Of a DNA stretch of 64,000 nucleotides, positions 8,198-17,146 are shown one piece after another; the stretch's first letter is position 1, and each line of letters opens with the position of its first letter. Source of the DNA: DASWZN01 sp963841635 (lineage in GTDB: Bacteria > Acidobacteriota > Terriglobia > Bryobacterales > Bryobacteraceae); the NCBI GenBank assembly GCA_963841635.1, contig CAWJDO010000002.1:2728001-2792000 (forward strand), written 5' to 3'. Position numbers and translations under genes: made by a program. The notes under the pieces are model-generated. The model was given only the letters and a program-made list of their open reading frames with translations. It was not told where the DNA came from and ran no database searches.

Positions 8198-9211
8198 ATG
8201 GTGACCATCGCTGTTGACGCGATGGGCGGCGATCACGCCCCCGAAGCCGAGGTTGAAGGCGCCGTTCGAGCGGCCAAAGCCTATCCGGTCCAGATCGTAC
8301 TCGTAGGCCGCGAAGAGCTCGTGCAGAAAGAGCTCGCGCGCTACGAGGACTCCATGGGCCTACCCATCAAGGTGGTGCACGCCTCCGAAGTCGTGACCAT
8401 GGAGGATAGCGCCGCCAAGGCGATGCGCAACAAGCGCGACAGCTCCATTCGTGTTGCCGCGCGCCTGGTGCGCGACGGCACGGTGCAGGGCTTGGTCTCG
8501 GCAGGAAATACCGGCGCCGTGATGGCCACGGCGAAGACCGTCCAGGGCATGGTGCATGGCGTGGACCGTCCCGCCCTCAGCACCGTTTTTCCCACCGTCA
8601 AGGGCACACCCGTCGTCATGATGGACGTGGGCGCCAACGTCGATTGCTCCCCGCAGATGCTGGCGCAGTTCGCGATCATGGGCGACATCTACTCGCGCGT
8701 GATGTTCGAGAACAAGAACCCGCGGGTAGGCTTGCTGTCGATCGGCGAAGAGGAGCACAAAGGGAACGAGCTCACGCACGCCGCCTGGCCGCTCCTCACC
8801 AGCCTGCCCATCAACTTCATCGGCAACGTGGAGGGCGGCGACCTGTACAGCGGCAAAGCCGACGTCATCGTGTGCGACGGCTTCATCGGCAACGTCGCGC
8901 TCAAGGTGAGCGAAGGTGTGATCGAGATCATCGTCAAGATGCTTAAGGAGTCGCTGCAAGGGTCGATCCCGGCGCAGATGGGCTACCTTCTGGCCAGCAA
9001 GGCCCTCAAGGGGTTCAAGAGGCGCCTGGATTATTCCGAATACGGCGGCGCGCCGCTGCTGGGCGTCAAGGGCGTTTGCATCATCTGCCACGGGCGCTCG
9101 AATGCAAACGCGATCAAGAACGCCATCCACATAGCCGCCCAGTTTGCCGAGAAGCGCATCAATCAGCGCATCGAGGCCGATCTGAAGCGCTGGGAAACCG
9201 TACAGGCATAA
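8198..9211 (+). CDS. plsX: Phosphate acyltransferase PlsX
   Basis: PlsX makes acyl-phosphate from acyl-ACP for phospholipid synthesis at the membrane surface. The 337-residue protein begins with TIAVDAMGGDHAPE, a family hallmark, and continues with SAGNTGAVMA, MMDVGANVDC, the GEEEHKGNE segment and GFIGNVALKVSEG. It follows rpmF by 15 bp, the conserved bacterial order, but no fabH follows; instead dsbD starts 2 bp after the plsX stop. Confidence 0.97.
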   Translation: MVTIAVDAMGGDHAPEAEVEGAVRAAKAYPVQIVLVGREELVQKELARYEDSMGLPIKVVHASEVVTMEDSAAKAMRNKRDSSIRVAARLVRDGTVQGLVSAGNTGAVMATAKTVQGMVHGVDRPALSTVFPTVKGTPVVMMDVGANVDCSPQMLAQFAIMGDIYSRVMFENKNPRVGLLSIGEEEHKGNELTHAAWPLLTSLPINFIGNVEGGDLYSGKADVIVCDGFIGNVALKVSEGVIEIIVKMLKESLQGSIPAQMGYLLASKALKGFKRRLDYSEYGGAPLLGVKGVCIICHGRSNANAIKNAIHIAAQFAEKRINQRIEADLKRWETVQA

Positions 9212-9213
9212 TC

Positions 9214-11082
9214 GTGAATCGCCGCGCCGTCCTCCTGGGGTTTTTGTCGCTCGCGGTACTGCCCGCCCAGAAGGTAAACCCCGTCCAGTGGAGCGTCGAG
9301 CCGCAGCAGGCGTCGGCGCCGCCCGGTTCGAAGATGGTCTACCTGCTCACGGCCAGGCTTGAGGCGGGTTGGCATCTGTACGCTCTCAACGTTCCGAAGC
9401 CGATCGTCTCCACGAGCATTCGCATCGGCGAGAACGCGGCCATCGCTTCGGTGGACGTCTACCAGCCGAAACCGCGCACCTCTTTCGATCCCAACTTCGG
9501 CTTCAACGTCGATAGCTACCAGGAGCAGGCGGCCTTTCGCATCGTGCTCGGCCTGGCGAACGACGCGCCGGCCGGTCCACTCGACGTCAAGTTTCTGACG
9601 CGCTTCCAGGCTTGCAACGACAAGATGTGCCTGCCGCCGCGGCGCGTGGAATCCGTTGCGACGCTGCTGATCGATCCGGCGACGCGGCCGGCCGCGAGCG
9701 CGCCGGTGCCGCCGGGCTACACACTCTACGATCCCAACGCCAGGCCCGCCGCCTCTGCGAGCGCGCCTCCCGCCGCGCCGGCATCCGGCGGACTGCTGGG
9801 ATTCATCCTGGTGGCGTTCGGTTTCGGAGTGGCCGCGATCTTTACGCCGTGCGTCTTCCCGATGATTCCGATCACGGTCTCCTACTTCCTGAACAAGCCC
9901 GCCGGCTCGCGCGGCCGGAGCCTGGCGGATGCGCTGCTGTTCTCGCTGGGAATCGTGGTGCTGTTCTCCGCTCTGGGACTGGCGGCCACGGCCCTCCTGG
10001 GCCCGTTCGGAGTAGTGCAACTCGGCTCGAACGTGTGGGTGAACGGGTTCGTCACGGTGGTGTTCCTGGCCTTCGGCCTGAGCCTGCTGGGCGCGTTCGA
10101 GATCACCATTCCGTCGGGCGTGCTGACGCGGTTGACCATGGCTTCACAGGGCGGCGGCATCCTGGGCACGCTCCTCATGGGGCTGACATTCTCGCTGAGC
10201 GCCTTCGCCTGCGTAGGACCATTCGTGGGCACCTTGCTGGCCGCATCCGTCTCGGGCGGCGGCGCGCGGCCGTTCGCGGGGATGCTGGCGTTCGCCATCG
10301 GTCTGGCCACGCCGTTCTTCTTCCTGGCGCTGTTCCCGTCCTACCTCAAGCGCATGCCGCGCAGCGGCGGATGGATGGAGCGCGTCAAGGTGGTGATGGG
10401 TTTCCTAGTGCTGGCGGCGATGTTCAAGTACCTGAGCGACGTCGACCAGGTGATGCAGTGGAACCTGCTCACGCGCGAGCGCTTCCTGGCGGCCTGGATC
10501 GTGCTGTTCGGCCTGGCGGGTCTGTACCTGATCGGGATCGTGCGCCTGCACGGCAGCAGCGCGGACGACACGCCGGGAACAGTCCGGCTTCTCTCGGGCG
10601 CGTTGTTCCTGGCGCTCGCCGTGAGCCTGGTGCCCGGCTTGAACGGCGCGCGCCTGGGCGAATTGGACGCCTACGTTCCGCCGCCCGCAGCGGGCGCGGT
10701 CGCGAGCGCGCAAGGCGCATCGATCGAGTGGATGAAGGACGACTACCGCGGTGCGCTGGCGCGGGCGCGTAGCGAAAGCAAGCACGTCCTGGTCAGTTTT
10801 ACCGGCCACGCTTGCACGAACTGCCGGTGGATGGAAGCCAACATGTTCCCGCGGCCCGAGATCGCCGCGGCCCTGAAGGACTACGTGCTGGTGGAACTAT
10901 TCACCGATGGCACCGACGCCGCTTCGGAACAGAATCAGGCGCTCGAGAAGACCAAGTTCTCGACCGTGGCCATCCCCTACTACGCCATCCTGGACCCGGA
11001 CGAGAAGGTGCTGGCGAGTTTCCCCGGCCTGACGCGGGACCCGGGAGAATTCCTGCGCTTCCTGAAGTCGGGCGGCCAGTAG
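9214..11082 (+). CDS. dsbD: Thiol:disulfide interchange protein DsbD
   Basis: DsbD carries electrons from cytoplasmic thioredoxin across the inner membrane to periplasmic thiols. Three domains are visible in 622 residues: a signal peptide and N-terminal immunoglobulin-like domain with the CxxxxxC site (ACNDKMC); a membrane domain with two redox cysteines in TPCVFPMIP and FACVGPF; and a C-terminal thioredoxin domain with CTNC (Cys534, Cys537). GTG 9214 is preferred because it starts the signal peptide MNRRAVLLGFLSLAVLP and lies 2 nt after the plsX stop; earlier in-frame starts lie inside plsX. Co-transcription with plsX is likely from spacing. Confidence 0.93.
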   Translation: MNRRAVLLGFLSLAVLPAQKVNPVQWSVEPQQASAPPGSKMVYLLTARLEAGWHLYALNVPKPIVSTSIRIGENAAIASVDVYQPKPRTSFDPNFGFNVDSYQEQAAFRIVLGLANDAPAGPLDVKFLTRFQACNDKMCLPPRRVESVATLLIDPATRPAASAPVPPGYTLYDPNARPAASASAPPAAPASGGLLGFILVAFGFGVAAIFTPCVFPMIPITVSYFLNKPAGSRGRSLADALLFSLGIVVLFSALGLAATALLGPFGVVQLGSNVWVNGFVTVVFLAFGLSLLGAFEITIPSGVLTRLTMASQGGGILGTLLMGLTFSLSAFACVGPFVGTLLAASVSGGGARPFAGMLAFAIGLATPFFFLALFPSYLKRMPRSGGWMERVKVVMGFLVLAAMFKYLSDVDQVMQWNLLTRERFLAAWIVLFGLAGLYLIGIVRLHGSSADDTPGTVRLLSGALFLALAVSLVPGLNGARLGELDAYVPPPAAGAVASAQGASIEWMKDDYRGALARARSESKHVLVSFTGHACTNCRWMEANMFPRPEIAAALKDYVLVELFTDGTDAASEQNQALEKTKFSTVAIPYYAILDPDEKVLASFPGLTRDPGEFLRFLKSGGQ

Positions 11083-11225
11083 GAACCTGTATCAACCGTT
11101 CCCTGTGTTGATCCTCGTAAAGCTGGCCGATCGCGGTGGCGCAACCGGCCGTCAGCAGGGCGCCGCGGATGGCCCCAGCATCCAAATTTGCATCGAATCT
11201 GCCCGGCGCCCCTCCGACTTCCCTG

Positions 11226-11231
11226 TATAAT
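11226..11231 (+). promoter_or_regulatory. Candidate -10, leaderless start of the GNAT gene
   Basis: A perfect TATAAT ends 7 nt before the ATG at 11239. Initiation at the usual distance would put the first transcribed base at or next to the start codon. No ribosome site is present, which fits a leaderless mRNA. Confidence 0.55.
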
Positions 11232-11238
11232 GCGGTCT

Positions 11239-12204
11239 ATGGCCGCTGCGTCCGAGGCTCGGGTCCCCGCCCTGGCAGATCTCTGGCAGGTTCGGCCGGT
11301 CGAGTTGGCGGCGATGCTCGCGGAGGAGATCGTCGCCTGGCGCGAGGATCTCGACTGGAACTTCACCGCCTCGGCCGAGCTGGTGCGCCGTTTCGTCGAG
11401 GTCCACGCGCTCAACGGCTTCGCCCTGCTGGTGGGCGATGAGGCAGTCGGCTACGCCTACTACGTCTGCGAGGAGCACAAGGGGCTCGTCGGCGATCTCT
11501 TCGTTCGCGAGGACTACCGCACGGCGGAACTCGAGCACCGGCTGCTGGCGGCCGTGGTCGAGCAGCTGATGGAAACCCGCGGCATCCGCCGGGTCGAGTC
11601 GCAGCTGATGATGGCGCGCTTCGACCATCGCCGCATGTTGCCCGCCGCCCAGCACGCGCGTACCCACCAGCGCAACTTCATGATGTACGAGCTGAGCGGC
11701 GTCCAGAGCCTTTCCGAGCGCCGGGCCGACCGCGTGGTCTTCGACCGCTGGACCGAGCGGCGGCAGGACGACGCGGCCCAGGCGATCGCGGCCTCCTATC
11801 GCGGTCACATCGACAGCGAGATCAACGACCAGTACCGCTCCGCCGAAGGCGCGCGCCGCTTCCTGTTTAACATCGTGCAGTACCCCGGTTGCGGAACGTT
11901 CTTCCAGCCGGCATCCTGGGTGGCGCTCGACCGTACCAGCGGCCGCGTTCAAGGCATTTCGCTCACCAGCATGGTGGCCGAAGGAGTGGGCCACGTCACG
12001 CAGATCTGCACCACGCCGGCGGTCCGCGGGCAGGGCGTGGGATACGAGTTGTTGCGCCGTTCGCTCACCGCGCTGGCCGAAGCCGGCGCCGCCAGGGCCA
12101 GCCTGACCGTCACCAGCGCCAACGAGCACGCCGTCGAGCTCTACGAGAAAGTGGGCTTCCAGACCGTGCGCCGCTTCCCGGCGTTTGTGTGGGAAGGCTT
12201 CTGA
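11239..12204 (+). CDS. Tandem-domain GNAT N-acetyltransferase
   Basis: A 321-residue protein with two GNAT-like halves. The first half (about residues 25-150) holds the degenerate segment VGDLFVREDYR. The second half has the better acetyl-CoA site: THVTQICTTPAVRGQGVGYELL-type sequence with RGQGVG, and the closing SANEHAVELYEKVGF typical of motif B. Tandem GNATs include mycothiol synthase and some aminoglycoside or protein acetyltransferases. The acceptor is unknown. ATG 11239 is chosen for its position just after a perfect TATAAT; a GTG-type extension upstream has no support. Repeat B copy 2 follows the stop directly. Confidence 0.85.
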   Translation: MAAASEARVPALADLWQVRPVELAAMLAEEIVAWREDLDWNFTASAELVRRFVEVHALNGFALLVGDEAVGYAYYVCEEHKGLVGDLFVREDYRTAELEHRLLAAVVEQLMETRGIRRVESQLMMARFDHRRMLPAAQHARTHQRNFMMYELSGVQSLSERRADRVVFDRWTERRQDDAAQAIAASYRGHIDSEINDQYRSAEGARRFLFNIVQYPGCGTFFQPASWVALDRTSGRVQGISLTSMVAEGVGHVTQICTTPAVRGQGVGYELLRRSLTALAEAGAARASLTVTSANEHAVELYEKVGFQTVRRFPAFVWEGF

Positions 12205-12205
12205 A

Positions 12206-12235
12206 GGTCCGCTTCCTCACGGTCGCGGTTCAGTG
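12206..12235 (-). repeat. Repeat B copy 2
   Basis: Reverse-orientation copy of repeat B, one base after the stop codon of the GNAT gene. It differs from the consensus at two positions (ACTGAACC for ACCGAACC, AGGAAGC for AGGGAGC). Confidence 0.8.
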
Positions 12236-12258
12236 CCTGATGTGACACGGGAGGAGCA

Positions 12259-12558
12259 ATGTTTGGGATGTACGGCAAAGTGGTGGCCAAGCCCGGCCAG
12301 CGCGACGCGACGGTGGGTATACTGCTCGAGGCGGCGCGGCTGCTCACACCGCTGCCCGGCTGCCTGATGTATATCGTCAACACCGAGCCCGCGGAGCCGG
12401 ACGCAGTCTGGGTCACCGAAATCTGGCGCAGCGAAGCGGATCACGACGCGTCTCTGAAGATGGAGAGCGTCCTCGCCGTGATCGCCAAATCGAAGCCGCT
12501 GGTCGCGGGATTCGAGGGCATTCGTCTGGTCCCCGTCGGCGGCAAGGGCTTGCCTTAA
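12259..12558 (+). CDS. Antibiotic biosynthesis monooxygenase (ABM) family protein
   Basis: A 99-residue protein of the dimeric alpha+beta ABM fold, which includes YgiN-type quinol monooxygenases and haem-degrading enzymes. The first strand MYGKVVAKPGQRD, the GCLMYIV segment and the strand VWVTEIWRSEADHD match the family. GGAGG lies 5-9 nt before the ATG. The substrate cannot be assigned. Spacing of 54 bp from the GNAT gene with a repeat in between gives no strong operon argument. Confidence 0.85.
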   Translation: MFGMYGKVVAKPGQRDATVGILLEAARLLTPLPGCLMYIVNTEPAEPDAVWVTEIWRSEADHDASLKMESVLAVIAKSKPLVAGFEGIRLVPVGGKGLP

Positions 12559-12635
12559 GACACGTTAATCGAATTCCTCGAAAACTTGAGTCGGATTGTC
12601 CCATACTGGATGAGCTCCTGGGAAAGCCGTTCTCA

Positions 12636-14285
12636 ATGACAATTCCGCCTACCGAGAGTCTGCCGGACGTGTTTCCGCCTTTGGGTCCGAACGTCAAGGT
12701 CCTGATGGTCTGGCCCCGCTTTCCACCGTCGTTCTGGGGTTTCGAGGGTGTTCTCGAAATGGTCCCGGAGCAATCGGTGGCGCCTCCCCTTGGCCTCGTC
12801 ACGGTGGCCGCACTTTGCCCGCCCACGTGGAAGGTCCGGCTCATTGACCGTGCCTTCGAAGACCTGCGCGATGAGGACCTGCTGTGGGCTGACCTGGTGA
12901 TGGTCAGCGCCATGCGGGCACAGCGTGTGGACGCCGTGGCCACTCTCGCCCGCGCGCGTTCGCTCGGACGCCGCACTTTCATCGGAGGGCCATGGGCCAG
13001 CAGTGAACCGGACGTGGTTCTTCAAGAGGCCGATCACGTGCTGGCCGGCGAGGCGGAGGAGGTCTTCGCGGATATCGCCGCCGCACTCGAACAGGGAACG
13101 GCGCGCAGTCTGTACCGGGTCGCCGAGAAGCCCGACGCAACGCTAAGCCCGGTACCGCGTTTCGACCTGCTGCGGCTGGACAAATACACCTCGATGTCGA
13201 TCCAGTTCTCGCGCGGGTGCCCGTTCCAGTGCGAGTTCTGCGACATCATCACCATCTACGGGCGGCGGCCCAGGACTAAGACCTCCGCGCAGGTGATCGA
13301 GGAACTGGATACGCTGCGCCGGCTCGGCTGGCGGAGCGAGGTGTTCATTGTCGATGACAACTTCATCGGCAATAGCCGCAACGCGCTCCAACTGGCGGCG
13401 GATCTGGCCGCCTGGCAGAAGCTCCACGGGTGTCCCGTCTCGTTCTATACCGAAGCCTCCATCGATCTGGCGGACCGCCCCGAGTTGCTCGCCGCCATGG
13501 TCCGCGCGAACTTCATGTATGTCTTCATCGGCATCGAGACGCCGTCGAAAGAGGCGCTGAAGGAGTCCGGCAAGTTCCAGAATCTCCGCAAGGACAACGT
13601 TCAGCAGATTCGCGTCATCCAACAGAGCGGGCTGTGGGTGATGGGCGGCTTCATTGTGGGATTCGATTCGGATGACGAGACCATCTTCAGGCGGCAGAGG
13701 GAGTTTATCGAGCGGACCGCAATACCCTGGGCGATGGCCGGCGTTCTGCAGGCGCCGCCGACGACCGCGCTATTCGACCGGATGAAGCGCGAGGGACGCC
13801 TGATCGAGGACAGCGAATCGCTCACGAATTTCAGCCCTCCCAATTTCCGCACGGTGTTGCCGTGGCCAGTGCTGCTCCGGGGTCTGGGCGAACTTCTGAC
13901 CGGCCTGTATGCGCCGGAGTCCTACTTCAACCGCTCGCTGCGCTCTTTGGAGGCGTGGCGCCCCAGCGCGGCGCAACGACCTCCGCGGCTGCCGTGGGCC
14001 TACCAGATACGGCTGTTCTGCACGTCGATGTGGAAGCAAGGCGTGCGCTCGGACTACCGGCTCGCCTACTGGCGATTTCTTTCGACCCTGGTCTTTCGGT
14101 GGTCGCGCCAGCCGGCAAGAATGTGGCTCGGGTTCATGGTCCTGCTATCCGCGCACCATTTTCTGAACTACGCGCGCCAGGCCGCGGGCGAGCTTGAAGT
14201 GGAGTGCGCGGTGCTGGCAGAGGACGCAGGCAGGGTCGATGCGGGCGAAGCAAGTGTCGGCATGAGTGCCGACACGGCACGCTGA
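12636..14285 (+). CDS. B12-binding radical SAM protein with DUF4070-like C-terminus
   Basis: A 549-residue protein with an N-terminal cobalamin-binding-like domain (about residues 20-150; GPNVKVLMVWPRF, then FIGGPWASSEPD), a radical SAM core with CxxxCxxC in RGCPFQCEFC near residues 195-203, and a C-terminal region of the DUF4070 type ending in hydrophobic helices (MWLGFMVLLSAHHFLNY). The B12-radical SAM/DUF4070 architecture includes hopanoid C-2 methylase HpnP and several uncharacterised relatives. No hopanoid or squalene genes are present nearby, so the substrate stays open. The last 30 residues are acidic and may be an unconserved tail. Confidence 0.85.
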   Translation: MTIPPTESLPDVFPPLGPNVKVLMVWPRFPPSFWGFEGVLEMVPEQSVAPPLGLVTVAALCPPTWKVRLIDRAFEDLRDEDLLWADLVMVSAMRAQRVDAVATLARARSLGRRTFIGGPWASSEPDVVLQEADHVLAGEAEEVFADIAAALEQGTARSLYRVAEKPDATLSPVPRFDLLRLDKYTSMSIQFSRGCPFQCEFCDIITIYGRRPRTKTSAQVIEELDTLRRLGWRSEVFIVDDNFIGNSRNALQLAADLAAWQKLHGCPVSFYTEASIDLADRPELLAAMVRANFMYVFIGIETPSKEALKESGKFQNLRKDNVQQIRVIQQSGLWVMGGFIVGFDSDDETIFRRQREFIERTAIPWAMAGVLQAPPTTALFDRMKREGRLIEDSESLTNFSPPNFRTVLPWPVLLRGLGELLTGLYAPESYFNRSLRSLEAWRPSAAQRPPRLPWAYQIRLFCTSMWKQGVRSDYRLAYWRFLSTLVFRWSRQPARMWLGFMVLLSAHHFLNYARQAAGELEVECAVLAEDAGRVDAGEASVGMSADTAR

Positions 14286-14305
14286 AGCGTGCGCCACGAG
14301 TCTCG

Positions 14306-15610
14306 TTAGCCCAGCAGTTCGGCGATGCGGTCGGGGTCGTTGGGGACGACCGTGGGCTGGTTGCCGAAGGTGGACACGATTCTCGTGCCGCTCGGCGTGG
14401 TCAGCTGGCCGGTGTGATAGCGATAGATGTAGTCGGGGTCCTTGAGCAGGTTGCCGGTCAGCACCGCGACCACGTCTTCGTTGGCGCGCATCAGCCCTGC
14501 GGCGCGCAGCTTCCGAATGCCCGCGAGCGTCGCCGCCGAAGCCGGCTCCGAGCCGATGCCGCAGCGGCCGATCTGTGCCTTGGCGTCCGCGATCTCCTGT
14601 TCGCTCACCTTCTCCACCAAGCCGTTCGAGCACCGCACTTCGTGCAGCGCCTTGGGCCACGAAACCGGATCGCCGATGCGGATGGCCGTCGCCAGCGTCT
14701 CGGGATTCCCGACGGCGCGTAGCGAGGCGCCCTCGGGAGCGTGCGCCAGATCGTAAAACGGCGCGGAGCCTTCGGCCTGGATCACGGCCAGCCGCGGCGT
14801 CCGATCGATGAGCCCGAGCGCGCGCATCTCGCGCAGCGCTTTCCCGAACGCTGAAGTGTTGCCCAGAGCGCCGCCCGGAAGCACGATCCAGTCCGGCACC
14901 CGCCAGTCCCGCTGATCCATCATCTCGACGACGATCGTCTTCTGTCCCTCGATGCGGAACGGGTTGATCGAGTTCAGCAGGTAGATGCCGATCCGATCGG
15001 CGAGCGCGCGCACAAGGGCCAGGATCTGGTCGAAGTTGGCCTCCACCTGGAGCGTGCGAGCGCCATAGTCGAGCGCCTGCGCCAGCTTGCCGTACGAAAT
15101 GTTTCCATGCGGGATGAAGATGATGGGCTCCAGGCCGGCGGCGCTGGCGTAGGCGGCCATGGATGCCGACGTGTTGCCGGTGGAGACGCAGGCCACGCGC
15201 TTCATGCCCAGCCGTAGCGCCTGCGCCGCGCCGCACGTCATGCCGTTGTCTTTGAACGAGCCGGTGGGGTTGAAGCCCTGGTGCTTGAAGGTTAGCCGAT
15301 CGAGGCCGGCGTAGGCAGCCGCGCGCGGAGCGTCGAGCAGCGGCGTGTTGCCTTCCCTGAGCGTGACCACGCGATCGGTTTCGGTCAGGAACGGGATGAT
15401 CTCGCGGTAGCGCCAGACGCCGCTGGCATCGAGTGGCAGGTTACTCATCCGCCGTTCGCGCCAGAGCTTCTTCAAGGCGGCGGGCTCGTAGCTCCAATCG
15501 GGGTACGACACCTCGATCAGGCCGCCGCAATGCGGGCAGTTATAGAGCACGTCGGTGATCGCGAAGCGCGCGCGGCAAGCGGGCGAGAAGCAAATGAGTT
15601 CAGCAGGCAT
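14306..15610 (-). CDS. thrC: Threonine synthase
   Basis: Converts O-phosphohomoserine to threonine with PLP. The 434-residue protein carries an N-terminal zinc ribbon (Cys7, Cys12, Cys25, Cys28), the catalytic PLP lysine Lys120 in NPTGSFKDNG, and the ST/GN motif CVSTGNTSAS that binds the cofactor phosphate. The zinc-ribbon form belongs to the longer bacterial/plant class of threonine synthases; cystathionine-type relatives are less likely. ATG 15610 is the first start before the ribbon. The gene is divergent from the MDR dehydrogenase with 37 bp between, sharing the TATACT region. Confidence 0.93.
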   Translation of the reverse strand: MPAELICFSPACRARFAITDVLYNCPHCGGLIEVSYPDWSYEPAALKKLWRERRMSNLPLDASGVWRYREIIPFLTETDRVVTLREGNTPLLDAPRAAAYAGLDRLTFKHQGFNPTGSFKDNGMTCGAAQALRLGMKRVACVSTGNTSASMAAYASAAGLEPIIFIPHGNISYGKLAQALDYGARTLQVEANFDQILALVRALADRIGIYLLNSINPFRIEGQKTIVVEMMDQRDWRVPDWIVLPGGALGNTSAFGKALREMRALGLIDRTPRLAVIQAEGSAPFYDLAHAPEGASLRAVGNPETLATAIRIGDPVSWPKALHEVRCSNGLVEKVSEQEIADAKAQIGRCGIGSEPASAATLAGIRKLRAAGLMRANEDVVAVLTGNLLKDPDYIYRYHTGQLTTPSGTRIVSTFGNQPTVVPNDPDRIAELLG

Positions 15611-15621
15611 GAACTTCTGAT

Positions 15622-15627
15622 TATACT
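15622..15627 (+). promoter_or_regulatory. Candidate -10 of the MDR dehydrogenase
   Basis: TATACT ends 8 nt before an in-frame GTG (15636) and 20 nt before the ATG (15648). It lies in the short divergent gap with thrC. Confidence 0.4.
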
Positions 15628-15647
15628 GGGACCAAGTGGCTGGCCTC

Positions 15648-16601
15648 ATGCTGGCGGTCCATATCGAGAGCGGGCGGGTGGACGTGCGCGAGGCCCCGCT
15701 GCCCGCGCGCCCTCCTGGATTCGCGCTGATCCGCCTTCTCGCCGCGGGCATCTGCAACACCGATCTCGAGCTCCAGCGCGGATACTACGGCTTCATCGGC
15801 ACGCCCGGTCACGAGTTTGTGGGCGAGGTCGCGGAGGCCGACCAACCCGCGCTCATCGGACGCCGCGTCGTGGGCGAGATCAGCCTGGCTTGCGGTGCCT
15901 GCGATTGGTGTCGTGCGGGTCTGGGACGGCATTGCCCGCACCGCACCGTGCTCGGCATCGCCGGCCACCCCGGAGCGTTCAGCCAGTACTTCACCCTGCC
16001 GGAAAGGAACCTGCGCATCGTTCCGGACACCATCCCCACCGAGCGGGCCACCTTCACCGAGCCGGTGGCGGCCGCGTGCGAGATTCTGGACCAGGTGGCC
16101 ATCCCGCCGGGCGGGGAAGTGGCCGTGCTCGGCGACGGGAAGTTGGGGCTCCTGGCCGCGCAGGTTCTGCTGGCCCACGGCGCGCGCGTACACCTCTACG
16201 GGCGCCACCCCGCGAAGCTCGCGATTGCCAGAGCATGCGGCGCGGAGACTTTCCCCAACGGTAGCCTGCCCGCGTCGCGGTACGACTGGGTGGTGGAAGC
16301 GACCGGCGCACCGGTTGGTCTGGGAGCCGCGATACGCATGGCCCGGCCGCGCGGGACCGTGGTCATGAAATCCACGGTGCATGGCGATGTGCCGCTCGAT
16401 ACCGCGCCGGCCATCGTCAACGAGATCACGCTGGTAGGTTCCCGCTGCGGGCGTTTCGAGCCGGCGCTGGAACTGCTGGCGGGCGGCCGGCTGCGTGTGG
16501 AAGAGATGATTTCAGACCGGTTTCCGCTGGCCGAGGCGGCTCACGCCTTCGAGCGGGCGGCGGCTGGCGGCGTTCTCAAAGTGCTGCTCGAGGCAGCGTA
16601 G
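15648..16601 (+). CDS. Zinc-type medium-chain alcohol dehydrogenase
   Basis: A 317-residue MDR-family oxidoreductase using NAD(P). The catalytic zinc ligand Cys (AAGICNTDLE), the GHEFVGEV segment and the structural-zinc cysteines (CGACDWCRAGLGRHC) are all present, followed by a Rossmann fold with VLGDGKLGLLAA. ATG 15648 gives the usual start MLAVH; a GTG four codons upstream (15636) is the alternative and fits a leaderless transcript. Shorter than most family members (340-350), with loop losses rather than truncation. Polyol or alcohol substrate unknown. Confidence 0.88.
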   Translation: MLAVHIESGRVDVREAPLPARPPGFALIRLLAAGICNTDLELQRGYYGFIGTPGHEFVGEVAEADQPALIGRRVVGEISLACGACDWCRAGLGRHCPHRTVLGIAGHPGAFSQYFTLPERNLRIVPDTIPTERATFTEPVAAACEILDQVAIPPGGEVAVLGDGKLGLLAAQVLLAHGARVHLYGRHPAKLAIARACGAETFPNGSLPASRYDWVVEATGAPVGLGAAIRMARPRGTVVMKSTVHGDVPLDTAPAIVNEITLVGSRCGRFEPALELLAGGRLRVEEMISDRFPLAEAAHAFERAAAGGVLKVLLEAA

Positions 16602-16610
16602 GAGGAAAAC

Positions 16611-17084
16611 TTGTTCAAGAAGATCCTGATCGCGCTGGCGGCGCTGGCGGTGGTGATCCAGTTGGTTCCCCAGAGCGTGTTCCCCACGACCAATCCGCCG
16701 GTGAACCCGACCAACACGGTCGAATCACGAACTCACGCGCTGACGCCCGCCGTGACGGCCATTCTGGAGCGCTCCTGCTACGACTGCCATTCCAACCGGA
16801 CCGTCTGGCCGTGGTACAGCAAAGTAGCGCCCGTCGCGTGGCTGGTGTCGAATGACGTCACGGAGGCGCGCCGCGAGGTGAACTTCTCCGACTGGGCGCA
16901 GTATAACCCCAAGCGGGCCGCTCACAAGCTCAAGGAGATCTGCGAGCAGGTGGATCAGGGCGACATGCCGCTCTGGTATTACAAGCCCATGCACTCCAGG
17001 TCCCAGCTCTCCGCGGCTGACAAGAGCGCGGTGTGCGCCTGGACCCGGGCCGAGAGCGCGCTGATCGAATTGCCGAAGAAGTAG
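16611..17084 (+). CDS. Exported haem-binding domain protein
   Basis: A 157-residue protein with an N-terminal signal or anchor segment (KILIALAALAVVIQLVP) and one c-type haem motif, CYDCH, followed by SNRTVWPWYSKVAPVAWLV, the hallmark of the Haem_bd family (cytochrome P460-independent small c-type proteins). It starts with TTG at 16611, 5 nt after a strong AGGAGG, 9 bp behind the dehydrogenase, so translation coupling is likely. Probably periplasmic and membrane-attached. Electron partner unknown. Confidence 0.85.
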   Translation: MFKKILIALAALAVVIQLVPQSVFPTTNPPVNPTNTVESRTHALTPAVTAILERSCYDCHSNRTVWPWYSKVAPVAWLVSNDVTEARREVNFSDWAQYNPKRAAHKLKEICEQVDQGDMPLWYYKPMHSRSQLSAADKSAVCAWTRAESALIELPKK

Positions 17085-17103
17085 GGCAACGTCCACGTCC
17101 GGA

Positions 17104-17146
17104 GGCGGGCCTGGAGACCCGCCGCAGGACTGGAGTCCTGCCCCAC
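17104..17146 (-). repeat. Repeat A copy 2 (double hairpin)
   Basis: Reverse-orientation copy lying at the very 3' end of the exported protein at 17146-17604. The distal hairpin reads GCAGGACT/AGTCCTGC, differing from copy 1 by paired changes on both arms. The other hairpin has one mismatch (GCGGGCCT against AGACCCGC). Confidence 0.8.
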
